Positions 1 to 8,890 are shown, counted from the stretch's first letter. The stretch is DNA of 64,000 bases from UBA5078 sp040384465 (GCA_040384465.1 JAZKJF010000002.1:186001-250000); one strand, 5' to 3'. Notes: generated from the letters alone by a model not told the origin. Numbers and translations: made by a program.

Positions 1-368
1 ACGGCATCGGATTCGCGCAGGACGCCGGGCCACTTGAGGATTTCCATGACGGTGAGGGCAGGGCCACCGCCGGTGAGTGACAGGATTTGGCCGCTCGCGT
101 CATTGAGACGAGTCACGGCGTCCTCGTCGATCTGCAGGGCACTGTGGCCCTTGTCGTCACATTCCAGGCGCAGCTGACAATCGACCTTGCCGCGCGAAAT
201 GTGCTTGCGCAGGGCGTCGCGGATTGCGGGCTCCAGACTGCGCAGCGCGTCGGGAAGACGAAAGCCGGGCTCCAGATAACGGTGGTTGACGGAGCGAATC
301 TCCCAGACCAGCACACCTCGGCCACAGTTGGTTTGCTTCCTCGCGAACGCGGTCATGCTTAACAACAT
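1..368 (-). CDS. yicC: YicC family endoribonuclease (partial, N-terminal part)
   Basis: The N-terminal ~122 residues are present; the gene runs off the left edge. The protein begins MLLSMTAFARK and continues with W-E-I-R-S-V-N-H-R-Y-L-E and L-R-S-L-E-P, the hallmark N-terminus of the YicC family (YicC is an RNA endonuclease acting on small RNAs in E. coli). The ATG at 368 is preferred over the internal ATG at 356 because it places the S-M-T-A-F-A-R block where the family has it. The gene is divergent from rph, the usual yicC/rph arrangement, but here a hydrolase gene lies between them. Confidence 0.9.
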   Translation of the reverse strand, partial: MLLSMTAFARKQTNCGRGVLVWEIRSVNHRYLEPGFRLPDALRSLEPAIRDALRKHISRGKVDCQLRLECDDKGHSALQIDEDAVTRLNDASGQILSLTGGGPALTVMEILKWPGVLRESDA

Positions 369-476
369 AAAAGACCCTTCTCTACACTCATCGGTAAGCC
401 CGGCGGGTTCGCATGATAGCGGAGGGAAGAGTCAGCAGCTAGGGAGCCGCAGTCACAAATCGCGCCGGCACCTGCG

Positions 477-1448
477 TCAGGGGTTTGCCACCGGCAGTGC
501 TTCCGCATAGGCGGAACGCACGGCGCCATCGATTCGTGTGGAAGCACCGTACTGCGCTTCCAGTTCGGTGCGCAGGGTTGTCATGACTTGCTCCACGGTG
601 TTGCCGGCGGTCTTCAGCGTGCTGGTTCTGTCCCTGACGGTGCTGAGATATTCCTGATAGTGGCGAATGAACTGCTCGTCACCGAGCGGACCATGGCTGG
701 GCACGACAATACCTGGATTGAGGGCCTCCAGCATTTCAAGGCTTTGCAACCAGTGATCGAGGCTCGATCTGGCGCTGGCAAAAGCGGGTAGCGCCTGCAT
801 GGCAATATCGCCGGAGAAAAGCACACTGTCCTGTTCTACAAAGATGGCCGTGTCACCGGCGGTATGGTTGGGCCCCATGGCCCGCAGGGTGACGCTCACG
901 CCGCCGAGGTCCAAGACATACTCTTCCTCGAAAGTGATGTCTGCGTTGCGGAACTCCGCCCCTTCCAGCAATTGTCTGTTCCGCTCCGAGCGAGCGCGAA
1001 ACGCATCCGCCGTCTGCATGCCTGTCTCTGCAATCTCTGCCACTTGCGTCTGGGAGCGGATCATTTGCGTGCTGTCGGGAAATGCGTTGGCACCGAGATC
1101 GTGCTCCGGATGTACATGGGTGGTGACGAGATACAACGAGGTGCCACGACTTATTTTCAAGGCTTCGGCTAATACAATGGCGCCGTTCTCCTGCCCCATC
1201 CCGGTATCAACGACCAGAGTGGCGTTGTTGCCGACAATAAAGCCGACGTTAGGCACACCGCCCGTCCCGCCATCGGGAATGACATACACATGCTCCGCAA
1301 TCTGCTCGGTGACCCCGCTGCGCACCATCGGCACCGCCGGTTGTTGTCCATGCACAAGTGGGAGCGATACAAGCGTCGACATCATCCCCAGCAGGATGAC
1401 CATCCACTTCTTGTTGCGGTGTTCAGGTCTGATTTCAGGTGTGCTCAT
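477..1448 (-). CDS. Secreted metallo-beta-lactamase-fold hydrolase
   Basis: Predicted 323-residue MBL-fold metallohydrolase. An ATG at 1448 is chosen over the longer frame to 1496 because AAAGGA lies 7 nt upstream. The N-terminus (K-K-W-M-V-I-L-L-G-M-M-S-T-L-V then V-H-G-Q) reads as a Sec signal peptide, so the enzyme is probably periplasmic. Zinc ligands visible: T-H-V-H-P-E-H-D (normally H-x-H-x-D-H), G-P-N-H-T-A-G-D, L-F-S-G-D-I and V-P-S-H-G. The catalytic Asp position of the first motif is Glu, with an Asp just after the third His. It sits between yicC and rph; substrate unknown. Confidence 0.75.
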   Translation of the reverse strand: MSTPEIRPEHRNKKWMVILLGMMSTLVSLPLVHGQQPAVPMVRSGVTEQIAEHVYVIPDGGTGGVPNVGFIVGNNATLVVDTGMGQENGAIVLAEALKISRGTSLYLVTTHVHPEHDLGANAFPDSTQMIRSQTQVAEIAETGMQTADAFRARSERNRQLLEGAEFRNADITFEEEYVLDLGGVSVTLRAMGPNHTAGDTAIFVEQDSVLFSGDIAMQALPAFASARSSLDHWLQSLEMLEALNPGIVVPSHGPLGDEQFIRHYQEYLSTVRDRTSTLKTAGNTVEQVMTTLRTELEAQYGASTRIDGAVRSAYAEALPVANP

Positions 1449-1675
1449 TAAGTAGTCCTTTGGGTTGAAGGCAGCAGTGTTCTTTACCGTTGTCAAAAGA
1501 CCGTTGGCGAAGACGTCGAATTACATCGCTGGACACTCAATTCGCCGCCTGCCAGCCCCCCGACTGCCGCAGCGCTTCGCCAGGACGCGCCAGATTCACC
1601 CTTCCTTCGGCTCGCCATCCCCAGCCATATCAAGGATAATCGCGCCTCAATTCAAACGACGTTTTGCGAGGCAGT

Positions 1676-2404
1676 ATGCAAGCCCAGATCAGACCCAGTC
1701 AGCGCCAGCCCGATCAGTTGCGTGATATCCGTATTACCCGCCGCTACACCAAACATGCCGAGGGCTCCGTCTTGGTCGAGTTTGGCGACACCAAGGTGAT
1801 CTGCACCGCCAGCGTGGAAGAATCCGTGCCGCGCTTTCTGAAGGGCAGTGGCACCGGCTGGGTGACTGCGGAGTACGGCATGCTGCCGCGTTCGACCGGG
1901 TCGCGCATGGATCGCGAGGCGGTCAGTGGCAGACAGGGTGGCCGCACACTGGAGATCTCTCGACTGATTGGCCGTTCGCTGCGCGCGGCGATGGACATGA
2001 GGGCTCTGGGCGAGAACACCATCAAGATCGATTGCGACGTCATTCAGGCCGATGGCGGCACGCGCACCGCGTCCATTACCGGCGGCTGTGTCGCACTGCA
2101 CGACGCCATCAGCTTCCTGATGAAGAGCGGCAAGCTGAAGAAGAACCCGATGAAGCAGCTGATTGCGTCCGTGTCGGTTGGCATCTTCAAGGGTGTACCG
2201 GTGCTGGATCTGGATTACGACGAAGACTCCAATGCCGAGACCGACATGAATGTGGTCATGACCGAGCGGCTGCGCTTCATCGAGCTGCAGGGCACGGGTG
2301 AGGAGAACGACTTCGACACCACCGAGCTGCAGGCGATGATCGTGCTGGCGCAGAAGGGCATCAGTGAGCTGCTGGACAAGCAGCGCGAGGCGCTTGGTTT
2401 GTAA
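1676..2404 (+). CDS. rph: Ribonuclease PH
   Basis: 3'-to-5' phosphorolytic exoribonuclease that trims tRNA 3' ends. 242 residues, close to the usual ~238. The core reads R-P-S-Q-R...L-R-D-I-R-I-T-R-R-Y-T-K-H-A-E-G-S-V-L, and includes M-L-P-R-S-T, R-Q-G-G-R-T-L-E-I-S-R-L-I-G-R-S-L and D-V-I-Q-A-D-G-G-T-R-T-A, all diagnostic. Start at the ATG at 1676, preceded by GAGG; a TTG 12 nt upstream is less likely. pyrE follows after 49 nt, the common rph-pyrE order, so co-transcription is likely. Confidence 0.96.
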   Translation: MQAQIRPSQRQPDQLRDIRITRRYTKHAEGSVLVEFGDTKVICTASVEESVPRFLKGSGTGWVTAEYGMLPRSTGSRMDREAVSGRQGGRTLEISRLIGRSLRAAMDMRALGENTIKIDCDVIQADGGTRTASITGGCVALHDAISFLMKSGKLKKNPMKQLIASVSVGIFKGVPVLDLDYDEDSNAETDMNVVMTERLRFIELQGTGEENDFDTTELQAMIVLAQKGISELLDKQREALGL

Positions 2405-2453
2405 AACGATTCAAGGTTAAACAACCGCTGTAAAACAGGAAGAGGTGCAGGTC

Positions 2454-3101
2454 ATGCAGGATTTCCAGAAAGCGTTTATCGAGTTTGTCATTCGCCACGA
2501 GATTCTGCGCTTTGGCAGTTTTACGCTGAAGTCGGGCCGCACCAGCCCCTATTTCTTCAATGCCGGGCTGTTCAATACCGGGGAGGCTTTGTCCTTCATC
2601 GGTAACAGCTATGCGGCGGCGATTGCTCAATCGGGAGTCGACTACGACCTTTTGTTCGGGCCGGCCTACAAGGGCATTCCGCTGGTGTCCGTCACGGTGG
2701 CGGCGCTGGCGCAGCAGCATGGCATCAACAAGCCTTATTGCTTCAATCGCAAAGAGGCCAAGGATCATGGCGAGGGCGGGCTGACGGTTGGTGCTCCGTT
2801 GCAGGGTCGGGTGTTGATTGTCGATGACGTGATCACGGCTGGCACCGCGATCCGCGAGGTGATGGAGTTGTTGCAACGCACAGGGGCGACGCCTGCGGGG
2901 ATCGTGGTGGCGCTCGATCGTCAGGAGCGCGGCACTGGCCGCTTGTCGGCGATTCAGGAGATTCGAGAGCAGTATCAGATTCCGGTGATCAGCATCATCG
3001 CTCTTGAGCAGATCATCGCGTATCTCGGCCGTCAGGATAACCCGGCGCTAGCTGGGCATCTGGCCGATGTGCGGCGTTATCGTGAGGAGTTTGGCGTGTA
3101 G
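2454..3101 (+). CDS. pyrE: Orotate phosphoribosyltransferase
   Basis: Converts orotate and PRPP to OMP in pyrimidine synthesis; 215 residues, normal length. The PRPP-binding signature V-L-I-V-D-D-V-I-T-A-G-T-A is present, as are L-K-S-G-R-T-S-P-Y-F-F-N and F-G-P-A-Y-K-G-I. The ATG at 2454 has GAAGAGG 8 nt upstream; the GTG nine bases earlier is a poorer start. It is convergent with slmA, and an inverted pair of REP elements fills the space between. The stop codon overlaps a ten-base copy of the REP head (3097-3106). Confidence 0.96.
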   Translation: MQDFQKAFIEFVIRHEILRFGSFTLKSGRTSPYFFNAGLFNTGEALSFIGNSYAAAIAQSGVDYDLLFGPAYKGIPLVSVTVAALAQQHGINKPYCFNRKEAKDHGEGGLTVGAPLQGRVLIVDDVITAGTAIREVMELLQRTGATPAGIVVALDRQERGTGRLSAIQEIREQYQIPVISIIALEQIIAYLGRQDNPALAGHLADVRRYREEFGV

Positions 3102-3113
3102 GAGCCAGCCCTC

Positions 3114-3183
3114 TGTAGGAGCCTGCCCTGCAGGCGACCACTTGACGCGCTCTCTCAGGTCGCCTGCAGAGCAGGCTCATACA
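3114..3183. repeat. Inverted pair of REP elements (BIME-like) between pyrE and slmA
   Basis: Forward copy at 3114-3137 begins TGTAGGAGCC and ends CAGGCGA; a near-identical inverted copy lies at 3160-3183, with two differences seen. Each is itself a hairpin (GCCTGC/GCAGGC core). The same sequence occurs singly at 41004-41027 and 51161-51184. Each copy follows the stop codon of its gene: 12 nt after pyrE and 18 nt after slmA. The element resembles the Pseudomonas REP style. Confidence 0.88.
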
Positions 3184-3201
3184 AGTGGGAAGTCGCGGCT
3201 C

Positions 3202-3801
3202 TTACGCAAACGGCGCCAGCATCTCTTTCGACAAGTACTGCCACTGCTCTTCCCACTGCGCAGTAGGCGGCCGCTTGAATTCACTGCGCACAAACTGCAT
3301 CAGCCGTCCTTCAGCACTCGCCATCAGCAGGTTTGCCATGATGGTCGGCGAGATCGCCGTCTTCAGATTCTCCCTGATCTGCGCCTCGCGCAGGATCTGC
3401 TTGATCTGCGCTTCCAGCCGGTCAAACAGCTGGCTGATACGCAGCCGCAGTCTCTCTGTTTCGCCCTGCAGGGCATCGCCAGTCATCAGGCGGGTCATGC
3501 CAGGGTTCTTCTCTGCAAACGTCAGCAACAGCGTCAGGATCTTCTCACAGCGGCGTGCGGCAGAAGGCTCGTCCTCCAGAATGCGCGTGATGCGGGTAAA
3601 CAACGTGTCCTCGATGAAGACGATGAGCCCCTCGAACATCTTGGCCTTGCTGGGGAAGTGCCGGTAGAGAGCAGCCTCCGATACCCCCACTTCTCTGGCG
3701 AGCGCGGCGGTGGTGATTCTCTCGCCCGGGCCGGTTTCCAGCATGCGGGCGAGGGATTGGAGAATCTGTTCCTTGCGGGATGAGCGTGTTTCTGACGACA
3801 T
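3202..3801 (-). CDS. slmA: Nucleoid occlusion factor SlmA (TetR family)
   Basis: 199 residues, the family length. An N-terminal TetR helix-turn-helix is readable (I-T-T-A-A-L-A-R-E-V-G-V-S-E-A-A-L-Y-R-H-F-P-S-K). The rest matches SlmA: K-M-F-E-G-L-I, F-I-E-D-T-L-F, N-P-G-M-T-R-L-M-T-G-D-A-L and a C-terminal W-E-E-Q-W. SlmA binds chromosomal sites and blocks FtsZ ring assembly over the nucleoid. It is the last gene of the leftward unit coaBC-algC-argB-slmA, 48 nt after argB, and ends against the REP pair. Confidence 0.95.
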   Translation of the reverse strand: MSSETRSSRKEQILQSLARMLETGPGERITTAALAREVGVSEAALYRHFPSKAKMFEGLIVFIEDTLFTRITRILEDEPSAARRCEKILTLLLTFAEKNPGMTRLMTGDALQGETERLRLRISQLFDRLEAQIKQILREAQIRENLKTAISPTIMANLLMASAEGRLMQFVRSEFKRPPTAQWEEQWQYLSKEMLAPFA

Positions 3802-3849
3802 GATGGCGCTGAGTCTTCCTGAATCGATGGTGGCGTTGAAAGGCGTTCC

Positions 3850-4752
3850 TTAGAGGGCGGCGTTTTTCTTGTTGCTGATCAGTGTACCGACGCCGGTGTT
3901 GGTGAAAATCTCCAGCAATACGGAGTGTTCCACACGGCCATCGATGATGTGGGCACTGCGGACGCCATTGTTGACGGCATCCAGAGCGCATTCGATCTTC
4001 GGCAGCATGCCACCGTAGATGGTGCCATCGGCAATCATCTCGTCGACCTGCGCGGTGGTCAGGCCCGTGACGACGGTGCCGGACTTGTCCATGACGCCTG
4101 CGATATTGGTCAGCAACATGAGCTTCTCGGCGCCCAGCACCTTGGCAATCTCACCGGCGACGGTATCGGCGTTGATGTTGTAGGTGTTGCCGAAACGGTC
4201 GGTGCCGATGGGGGCGATGACGGGGATGAAATCGCTGTTCTTGAGCACGTCCAGCACTTCGCGGTTGATCTTCTCGATGGCTCCGACCTGGCCCATGTCC
4301 AGCATCTTGGTGTCATCTGTCGAGCTTTTCTTCAGCAGTTTGGTGGCTTGGATCAGATTGCCGTCTTTGCCGGTGATGCCGATCGCCTTGCCTTGGTTCT
4401 TGTTGAGCAGGCTCACGATCTCCTTGTTCACGAGGCCGCCGAGCACCATCTCCACCACGTCCATGGTCTTGCTGTCGGTCACGCGGATGCCGTCAATGAA
4501 CTCGGACTGGATGTCGAGCTTGGTCAACAACGAGCCAATCTGAGGGCCGCCACCGTGTACGACGACCGGGTTCATGCCGACCAGTTTCATCAGCACGATG
4601 TCGCGGGCGAAGCTGTTCTTCAGCACTTCGTCGGTCATGGCGTTGCCACCGTATTTGACGACGATGGTGCAACCCGTGAACTGCTGAATGTAGGGCAGGG
4701 CTTCGGTGAGTACGTTGGCGATGTTCTTGGCAGCGGCAAAATCGAGAGGCAT
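3850..4752 (-). CDS. argB: Acetylglutamate kinase
   Basis: Second step of arginine synthesis: ATP-dependent phosphorylation of N-acetylglutamate in the cytoplasm. 300 residues. Amino-acid-kinase motifs are clear: V-V-K-Y-G-G-N-A-M near residue 32, V-V-V-H-G-G-G-P-Q-I-G, I-N-A-D-T-V-A-G-E-I-A and L-L-T-N-I-A-G-V. The sequence Y-G-G-M-L-P-K-I near the C-terminus is typical of ArgB. It lies 67 nt after algC in the leftward unit; the algC-argB neighbourhood is also seen in Pseudomonas. Confidence 0.96.
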   Translation of the reverse strand: MPLDFAAAKNIANVLTEALPYIQQFTGCTIVVKYGGNAMTDEVLKNSFARDIVLMKLVGMNPVVVHGGGPQIGSLLTKLDIQSEFIDGIRVTDSKTMDVVEMVLGGLVNKEIVSLLNKNQGKAIGITGKDGNLIQATKLLKKSSTDDTKMLDMGQVGAIEKINREVLDVLKNSDFIPVIAPIGTDRFGNTYNINADTVAGEIAKVLGAEKLMLLTNIAGVMDKSGTVVTGLTTAQVDEMIADGTIYGGMLPKIECALDAVNNGVRSAHIIDGRVEHSVLLEIFTNTGVGTLISNKKNAAL

Positions 4753-4819
4753 GGGTGAGTTTCCGTTGTGCTGGGGTGGTCTTTAAGAATGCGCAGAGTA
4801 TACAGGCTGAGCCGGAGGC

Positions 4820-6232
4820 TCAGAAGTCGAATTTCAACACGTCGTCGACCTGGGACAGAAGTTCTTGGAACATCGTCTGGATGCTTTGCAGCGACGTGCT
4901 GCTACTGGCTTCGAAGCGCAAAAGCAGGGCGGGAGTCGTATTGGACGCACGGATCAGCCCCCAGCCATCGGCGAAATCGACGCGAATCCCGTCCAGGATA
5001 TTGACAGTGCCATGCGGGAAACTGGCCAGTTGTTTGATTCTCTCCATAAGCTGAAACTTGCTTTCGTCGCTGACGGAGATGCGTAATTCGGGCGTAACGA
5101 TGCTGCGCGGCAGTGCACACAGCAGGTCTTCGGCGCTCTGTTCCTGCCCACTTAACAGCTCCAGGAAGCGGGCCGCGACGTACATCCCGTCGTCGTAGCC
5201 GTACCAGCGGTCCTTGATGAAGACATGCGCGGAGAACTCGGCCCCGACGACGGCACCGGATTCCTGCATAGTTTGCTTCATGAACGAGTGCCCGCTGCGA
5301 CTCATCACTGGTTGCCCCCCACAGGCCTTGATCAGTGGCAACAGCAAGGTGCTGCACTTGACGTCAAAGACCACATTCGGGTTCTGGTAGCGTGGCACGA
5401 TGTCTTTGATCAGCAGCATCAGGAGGCGATCCGTGTCGATAACATTGCCCGCGTTGGTCACCAGCACTACGCGATCTCCGTCACCATCCAGCGCGATACC
5501 GAGGTCCGCTTTGTGGGCCCGCACCTCATGAATAATGTCGTGCATGTTGTCGGCGACGGTAGGGTCCGGGTGGTGATTGGGGAAGCGTCCATCCATCTCG
5601 CAATAAAGAGGAATTACCTCACAACCCAGAGCCGCGAACAGCTCCGGGGCAATCAGGCCCGGTACCGCATTGGCGCAATCGACCACGACCTTGAGCTTGC
5701 GCTGCAAACGAAGATCCTGCTGCAGGCGCTTGATGTAGAGTGTCTTGAAATTCCTTTGAGCCAGCGTGCCAGCCCCTTCAAAGAAGTTGCCACTTTCAGC
5801 CCGCTCACGAATCTGCTGGATCTGTTCCGGCGTCAGACAGGAACGCTGGCGAACGATTTTGATGCCGTTGTAGTCGGGCGGATTGTGACTGGCGGTCAGC
5901 ATCAACCCGGAACCCCATTCCGAAGTGTGCGTCGCGAAGTACAACAAGGGTGTCGGAATGGTGCCGAGATCGATGACGTTGAGTCCGGTGGACAATATCC
6001 CTTTGAGCAGTGCCGCTTTGAGCGACGGGCTGGAGAGGCGGCCGTCGGCACCAAACAGAACAGTATGTTCTCCTGCCTCGCGGGCAAGGCTGGCTAGGGC
6101 TTTGCCGATAATCTCGATATTGGTGGTGTTGAGGCTGTCTCCGGCAATGCCTCGAATGTCATAGGCTCTGAAGATCGTGTGAGGGACAACCGAGGTTGAC
6201 GTGGTGATCTTGGTGCGAGGATGTGAGTGCAT
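4820..6232 (-). CDS. algC: Phosphomannomutase/phosphoglucomutase
   Basis: 470 residues, alpha-D-phosphohexomutase family; interconverts hexose 1- and 6-phosphates for LPS and exopolysaccharide precursors. The catalytic phosphoserine loop T-A-S-H-N-P (Ser about 115), the metal loop D-G-D-G-D-R, the sugar loop H-V-F-I...W-Y-G-Y-D-D-G and the C-terminal phosphate loop R-A-S-N-T-T-P are all present. The N-terminal F-R-A-Y-D-I-R-G-I is characteristic. Start at ATG 6232. Short spacing puts it with coaBC (24 nt) and argB. Its product feeds the LPS core genes at the other end of the window. Confidence 0.94.
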   Translation of the reverse strand: MHSHPRTKITTSTSVVPHTIFRAYDIRGIAGDSLNTTNIEIIGKALASLAREAGEHTVLFGADGRLSSPSLKAALLKGILSTGLNVIDLGTIPTPLLYFATHTSEWGSGLMLTASHNPPDYNGIKIVRQRSCLTPEQIQQIRERAESGNFFEGAGTLAQRNFKTLYIKRLQQDLRLQRKLKVVVDCANAVPGLIAPELFAALGCEVIPLYCEMDGRFPNHHPDPTVADNMHDIIHEVRAHKADLGIALDGDGDRVVLVTNAGNVIDTDRLLMLLIKDIVPRYQNPNVVFDVKCSTLLLPLIKACGGQPVMSRSGHSFMKQTMQESGAVVGAEFSAHVFIKDRWYGYDDGMYVAARFLELLSGQEQSAEDLLCALPRSIVTPELRISVSDESKFQLMERIKQLASFPHGTVNILDGIRVDFADGWGLIRASNTTPALLLRFEASSSTSLQSIQTMFQELLSQVDDVLKFDF

Positions 6233-6255
6233 ATTGTTCTTCTTTCGGTGGCGCT

Positions 6256-7452
6256 TCAGGCGTTCGCAACATCAAAGCGTTTGCGGATCAGCTCCAGCAT
6301 TTGCCTGGCGATCACACGCTTACTGGCAGGGCCGAGAGTTTCGCGACCCTGAGTCCAAAGTGATATGGCAGTGATGCTATCGCTACCAAGCGTGGTGCGT
6401 GCGTCATTGGCGAACAGGAGGTCCAGATTCTTGCGCTGCAGTTTCTCTAATCCGAAGTCTTCGATGTTGTCGGTTTCCGCCGCAAAACCAACGGTGAAGG
6501 GGCGACTGGGCAGGTTTGCCACGGTGCTGATGATGTCCGGGTTCTTGATCAGCGTCAGCTGCATCGAATCTGCTGATTTCTTGATCTTCTGCTCCGCGAT
6601 GCTTTCGGGTCTGTAGTCTGCGACGGCTGCCACACCAATGAAAATGTCGCATTGTTCAATGTGTTGCAGGCTCGCCGTCAGCATGTCATCGGCACTGATG
6701 ACGTCGATACGTTGGACCCGCTCAGGGGTTGGCAGAGCAACAGGGCCGCTGATCAATGTCACCAGCGCACCGGCCTCGGCGGCTTCGGTCGCCAGGGCAT
6801 AAGCCATCTTGCCGGAGCTGCGGTTGCTGATGTAGCGCACGGGATCGATGGCTTCCTGTGTCGGGCCTGCGGTAATGGTGATGTGCAGCCCGGCCAGCAA
6901 TCCACTTTGGAAAAGGCTTGCGCTGAACTCCAGCAATTGCTGAGGTTCGAGCATGCGGCCCAAGCCAACGTCGCCGCAGGCTTGTTCCCCGCTTGCAGGT
7001 CCGAAGATGATGAATTGTCGTGCGCGCAAAAGATCGAGATTGGCCTGAGTGGCCGGATTGCTCCACATCGCCTGATTCATGGCAGGGGCGATGGCGACTG
7101 GCGCCTTACTGGCCAGTATCAGGGTGCTGAGGATATCGTCAGCTTGTCCAGCCGCGAGCCTTGCCATGAAGTCAGCACTGGCTGGCGCGATGATAATGAG
7201 ATCGGGCCAGCGAGCCAGTTCGATATGCCCCATGCCCGCCTCGGCATCAGCGTCCAACAGCTCGGTGTGGACACGATTGCCGGAGAGCGCCTGCAAGGTC
7301 AACGGGGTAATGAACTCGGTTGCTGCGGGTGTCATGACGACGCGCACCTCTGCGCCTGCCTTGACCAGCAGGCGTGTCAGTTCGGCGCTCTTGTACGCGG
7401 CGATACCCCCGGTAATACCTAACAATACTCGTCGCGTGCTGAGACTGTTCAT
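6256..7452 (-). CDS. coaBC: Bifunctional phosphopantothenoylcysteine decarboxylase/synthetase
   Basis: Two steps of coenzyme A synthesis in one 398-residue polypeptide. The N-terminal CoaC half shows G-I-T-G-G-I-A-A-Y-K, P-A-S-A-D-F-M and the P-A-M-N motif. The C-terminal CoaB half shows T-A-G-P-T-Q-E-A-I-D-P-V-R-Y-I-S-N-R-S-S-G-K-M and V-G-F-A-A-E-T. The frame is open to 7533, but the ATG at 7452 (MNSLSTRRVLLGITGG) matches the usual N-terminus. It is first in the leftward unit and divergent from radC. Confidence 0.95.
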   Translation of the reverse strand: MNSLSTRRVLLGITGGIAAYKSAELTRLLVKAGAEVRVVMTPAATEFITPLTLQALSGNRVHTELLDADAEAGMGHIELARWPDLIIIAPASADFMARLAAGQADDILSTLILASKAPVAIAPAMNQAMWSNPATQANLDLLRARQFIIFGPASGEQACGDVGLGRMLEPQQLLEFSASLFQSGLLAGLHITITAGPTQEAIDPVRYISNRSSGKMAYALATEAAEAGALVTLISGPVALPTPERVQRIDVISADDMLTASLQHIEQCDIFIGVAAVADYRPESIAEQKIKKSADSMQLTLIKNPDIISTVANLPSRPFTVGFAAETDNIEDFGLEKLQRKNLDLLFANDARTTLGSDSITAISLWTQGRETLGPASKRVIARQMLELIRKRFDVANA

Positions 7453-7607
7453 GCTGGAGCTTACCTGCTCTGGTCGATATTGGAGGGGGAACATCAGGCT
7501 GGAAAGACTAACAGCATGCCTCCCCGGTTTCAATTTGAGCGCGCGAAAGCGGATTAGCCATTCTTTGCTATTATCGAGACATGACTATGCATAGCCAGGG
7601 AGGCGCC

Positions 7608-8282
7608 ATGGGGATCAAGGATTGGCCGGAGAATGAACGTCCACGGGAAAAATTACTGAGTGCCGGTGCTGCAGGATTGTCGGACGCCGAATTGCTGGCG
7701 ATATTTCTGCGCTCGGGGATAAAAGGGAAAACAGTGCTGGATTTGTCCCGTGACCTGCTGCTGCGGTTCGGAAGCTTGACCGGTATTCTGACCGCCACCT
7801 CAGAGGAATTCTGCTTGCAGGATGGTCTCGGGTTGGCGAAATACGTGCAATTGCAGGCCATGCTGGAGCTGTCGCAGCGGCATCTTCGCGAGCAGCTTGA
7901 GGACCGTGATGTCTTGACCAGTTCGGAGCTGACCCGCCAGTACCTGCGCGCCCGCCTGAGCAGATACGAGCACGAAGTCTTTGCCTGCCTGTATCTGGAC
8001 AATCAGCATCGAGTGGTCACTATCGAAGAGCTGTTTTCAGGCACTATCGATGGCGCGGCTGTCTATCCGCGAGAAGTCGTCAAACGGTGCTTGTACAACA
8101 ATGCTGCTGCCGTCATATTTGCTCACAACCATCCGTCTGGCATTGCGGAGCCCAGCCAGGCCGATGTCTCCATCACCCAACGGCTGAAGAGCGCTCTCAA
8201 TACTATCGATGTCAGGGTTCTCGATCATATTGTGGTGGGCAGCAGTGATGTAGTGTCCTTCGCAGAACGAGGATTGATATAG
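7608..8282 (+). CDS. radC: RadC/JAB-domain protein
   Basis: 224-residue RadC family protein. An N-terminal helix-hairpin-helix-like region (E-R-P-R-E-K-L-L, L-S-D-A-E-L-L-A-I-F-L-R-S-G) precedes a JAMM/MPN metalloprotease-like domain. That domain carries the zinc motif H-N-H-P-S-G-x8-D and L-Y-L-D-N-Q-H-R-V. The start at 7608 follows a strong GGGAGG; an ATG at 7581 lacks one. The DNA-repair name is historical and the molecular role is unsettled. The radC-rpmB-rpmG order is conserved in many gammaproteobacteria. Confidence 0.93.
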   Translation: MGIKDWPENERPREKLLSAGAAGLSDAELLAIFLRSGIKGKTVLDLSRDLLLRFGSLTGILTATSEEFCLQDGLGLAKYVQLQAMLELSQRHLREQLEDRDVLTSSELTRQYLRARLSRYEHEVFACLYLDNQHRVVTIEELFSGTIDGAAVYPREVVKRCLYNNAAAVIFAHNHPSGIAEPSQADVSITQRLKSALNTIDVRVLDHIVVGSSDVVSFAERGLI

Positions 8283-8325
8283 TAGAGGTTGATATGAGCG
8301 ATCTGCGAACAGCGCAGCTTTTGTG

Positions 8326-8354
8326 TTGCTATTGGCAGGCCGTTTTGGTATAAA
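8326..8354 (+). promoter_or_regulatory. Probable sigma-70 promoter for rpmBG
   Basis: TTGCTA (8326-8331) and TATAAA (8349-8354) are separated by 17 bp, ~100 bp upstream of rpmB. This is the best promoter-like match in the radC-rpmB gap; not experimentally supported. Confidence 0.5.
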
Positions 8355-8452
8355 ACGCAGCTCTTTTTTTGGCAAGTTGGCAGCAAGACTCCGCTGGGCG
8401 TCGTGCATAAGGCTTGCCGCCGATCATTCGGGTTATGTAACGAGGCAAGGCA

Positions 8453-8689
8453 ATGGCAAACGTATGTATCGTAACCGGCAAAAAACCGCTTACAGGCAAC
8501 AATATTTCTCACGCGAACAACAAAACCAAGCGCCGCTTTTCTCCCAACATCCATACGCATCGCTTTTGGGTGGAGTCTGAAAATCGTTTTGTGAAACTGA
8601 AAGTTTCCACAAAAGGCATGCGCATCATCGACAAGAATGGCATTGACGCCGTACTGTCTGATATCCGCGCCAACGGCGTAAAAATCTAA
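8453..8689 (+). CDS. rpmB: 50S ribosomal protein L28
   Basis: 78 residues, normal length. The N-terminus M-A-N-V-C-I-V-T-G-K-K-P and the block N-N-K-T-K-R-R-F-S-P-N-I-H-T-H-R-F-W are diagnostic of bL28. There are no paired CxxC zinc ribbons, so this is the zinc-independent form. It is co-transcribed with rpmG 45 nt downstream. Confidence 0.98.
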   Translation: MANVCIVTGKKPLTGNNISHANNKTKRRFSPNIHTHRFWVESENRFVKLKVSTKGMRIIDKNGIDAVLSDIRANGVKI

Positions 8690-8734
8690 ATTTAAGACCC
8701 AAACCGGCTATCCGGAATCAGGTGGTGAGCAGCA

Positions 8735-8890
8735 ATGCGTGATTTAATCAAATTGGTGTCGACAGCCGACACAGGACATTTCTACACAACAGACAAGAAC
8801 AAGCGCACGATGCCGGACAAGATGGAGATCAAAAAATATGATCCCGTCGTCCGCAAGCACGTGATCTATAAAGAAGCCAAGATCAAGTAA
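8735..8890 (+). CDS. rpmG: 50S ribosomal protein L33
   Basis: 51 residues beginning MRDLIKLVSTADTGHFYTT and ending K-E-A-K-I-K, a complete bL33. No cysteines are present, so this is the zinc-free paralogue type. The start ATG at 8735 follows a GGTGG-containing leader. It is the second gene of the rpmBG unit; a strong terminator follows at 8936. Confidence 0.97.
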   Translation: MRDLIKLVSTADTGHFYTTDKNKRTMPDKMEIKKYDPVVRKHVIYKEAKIK

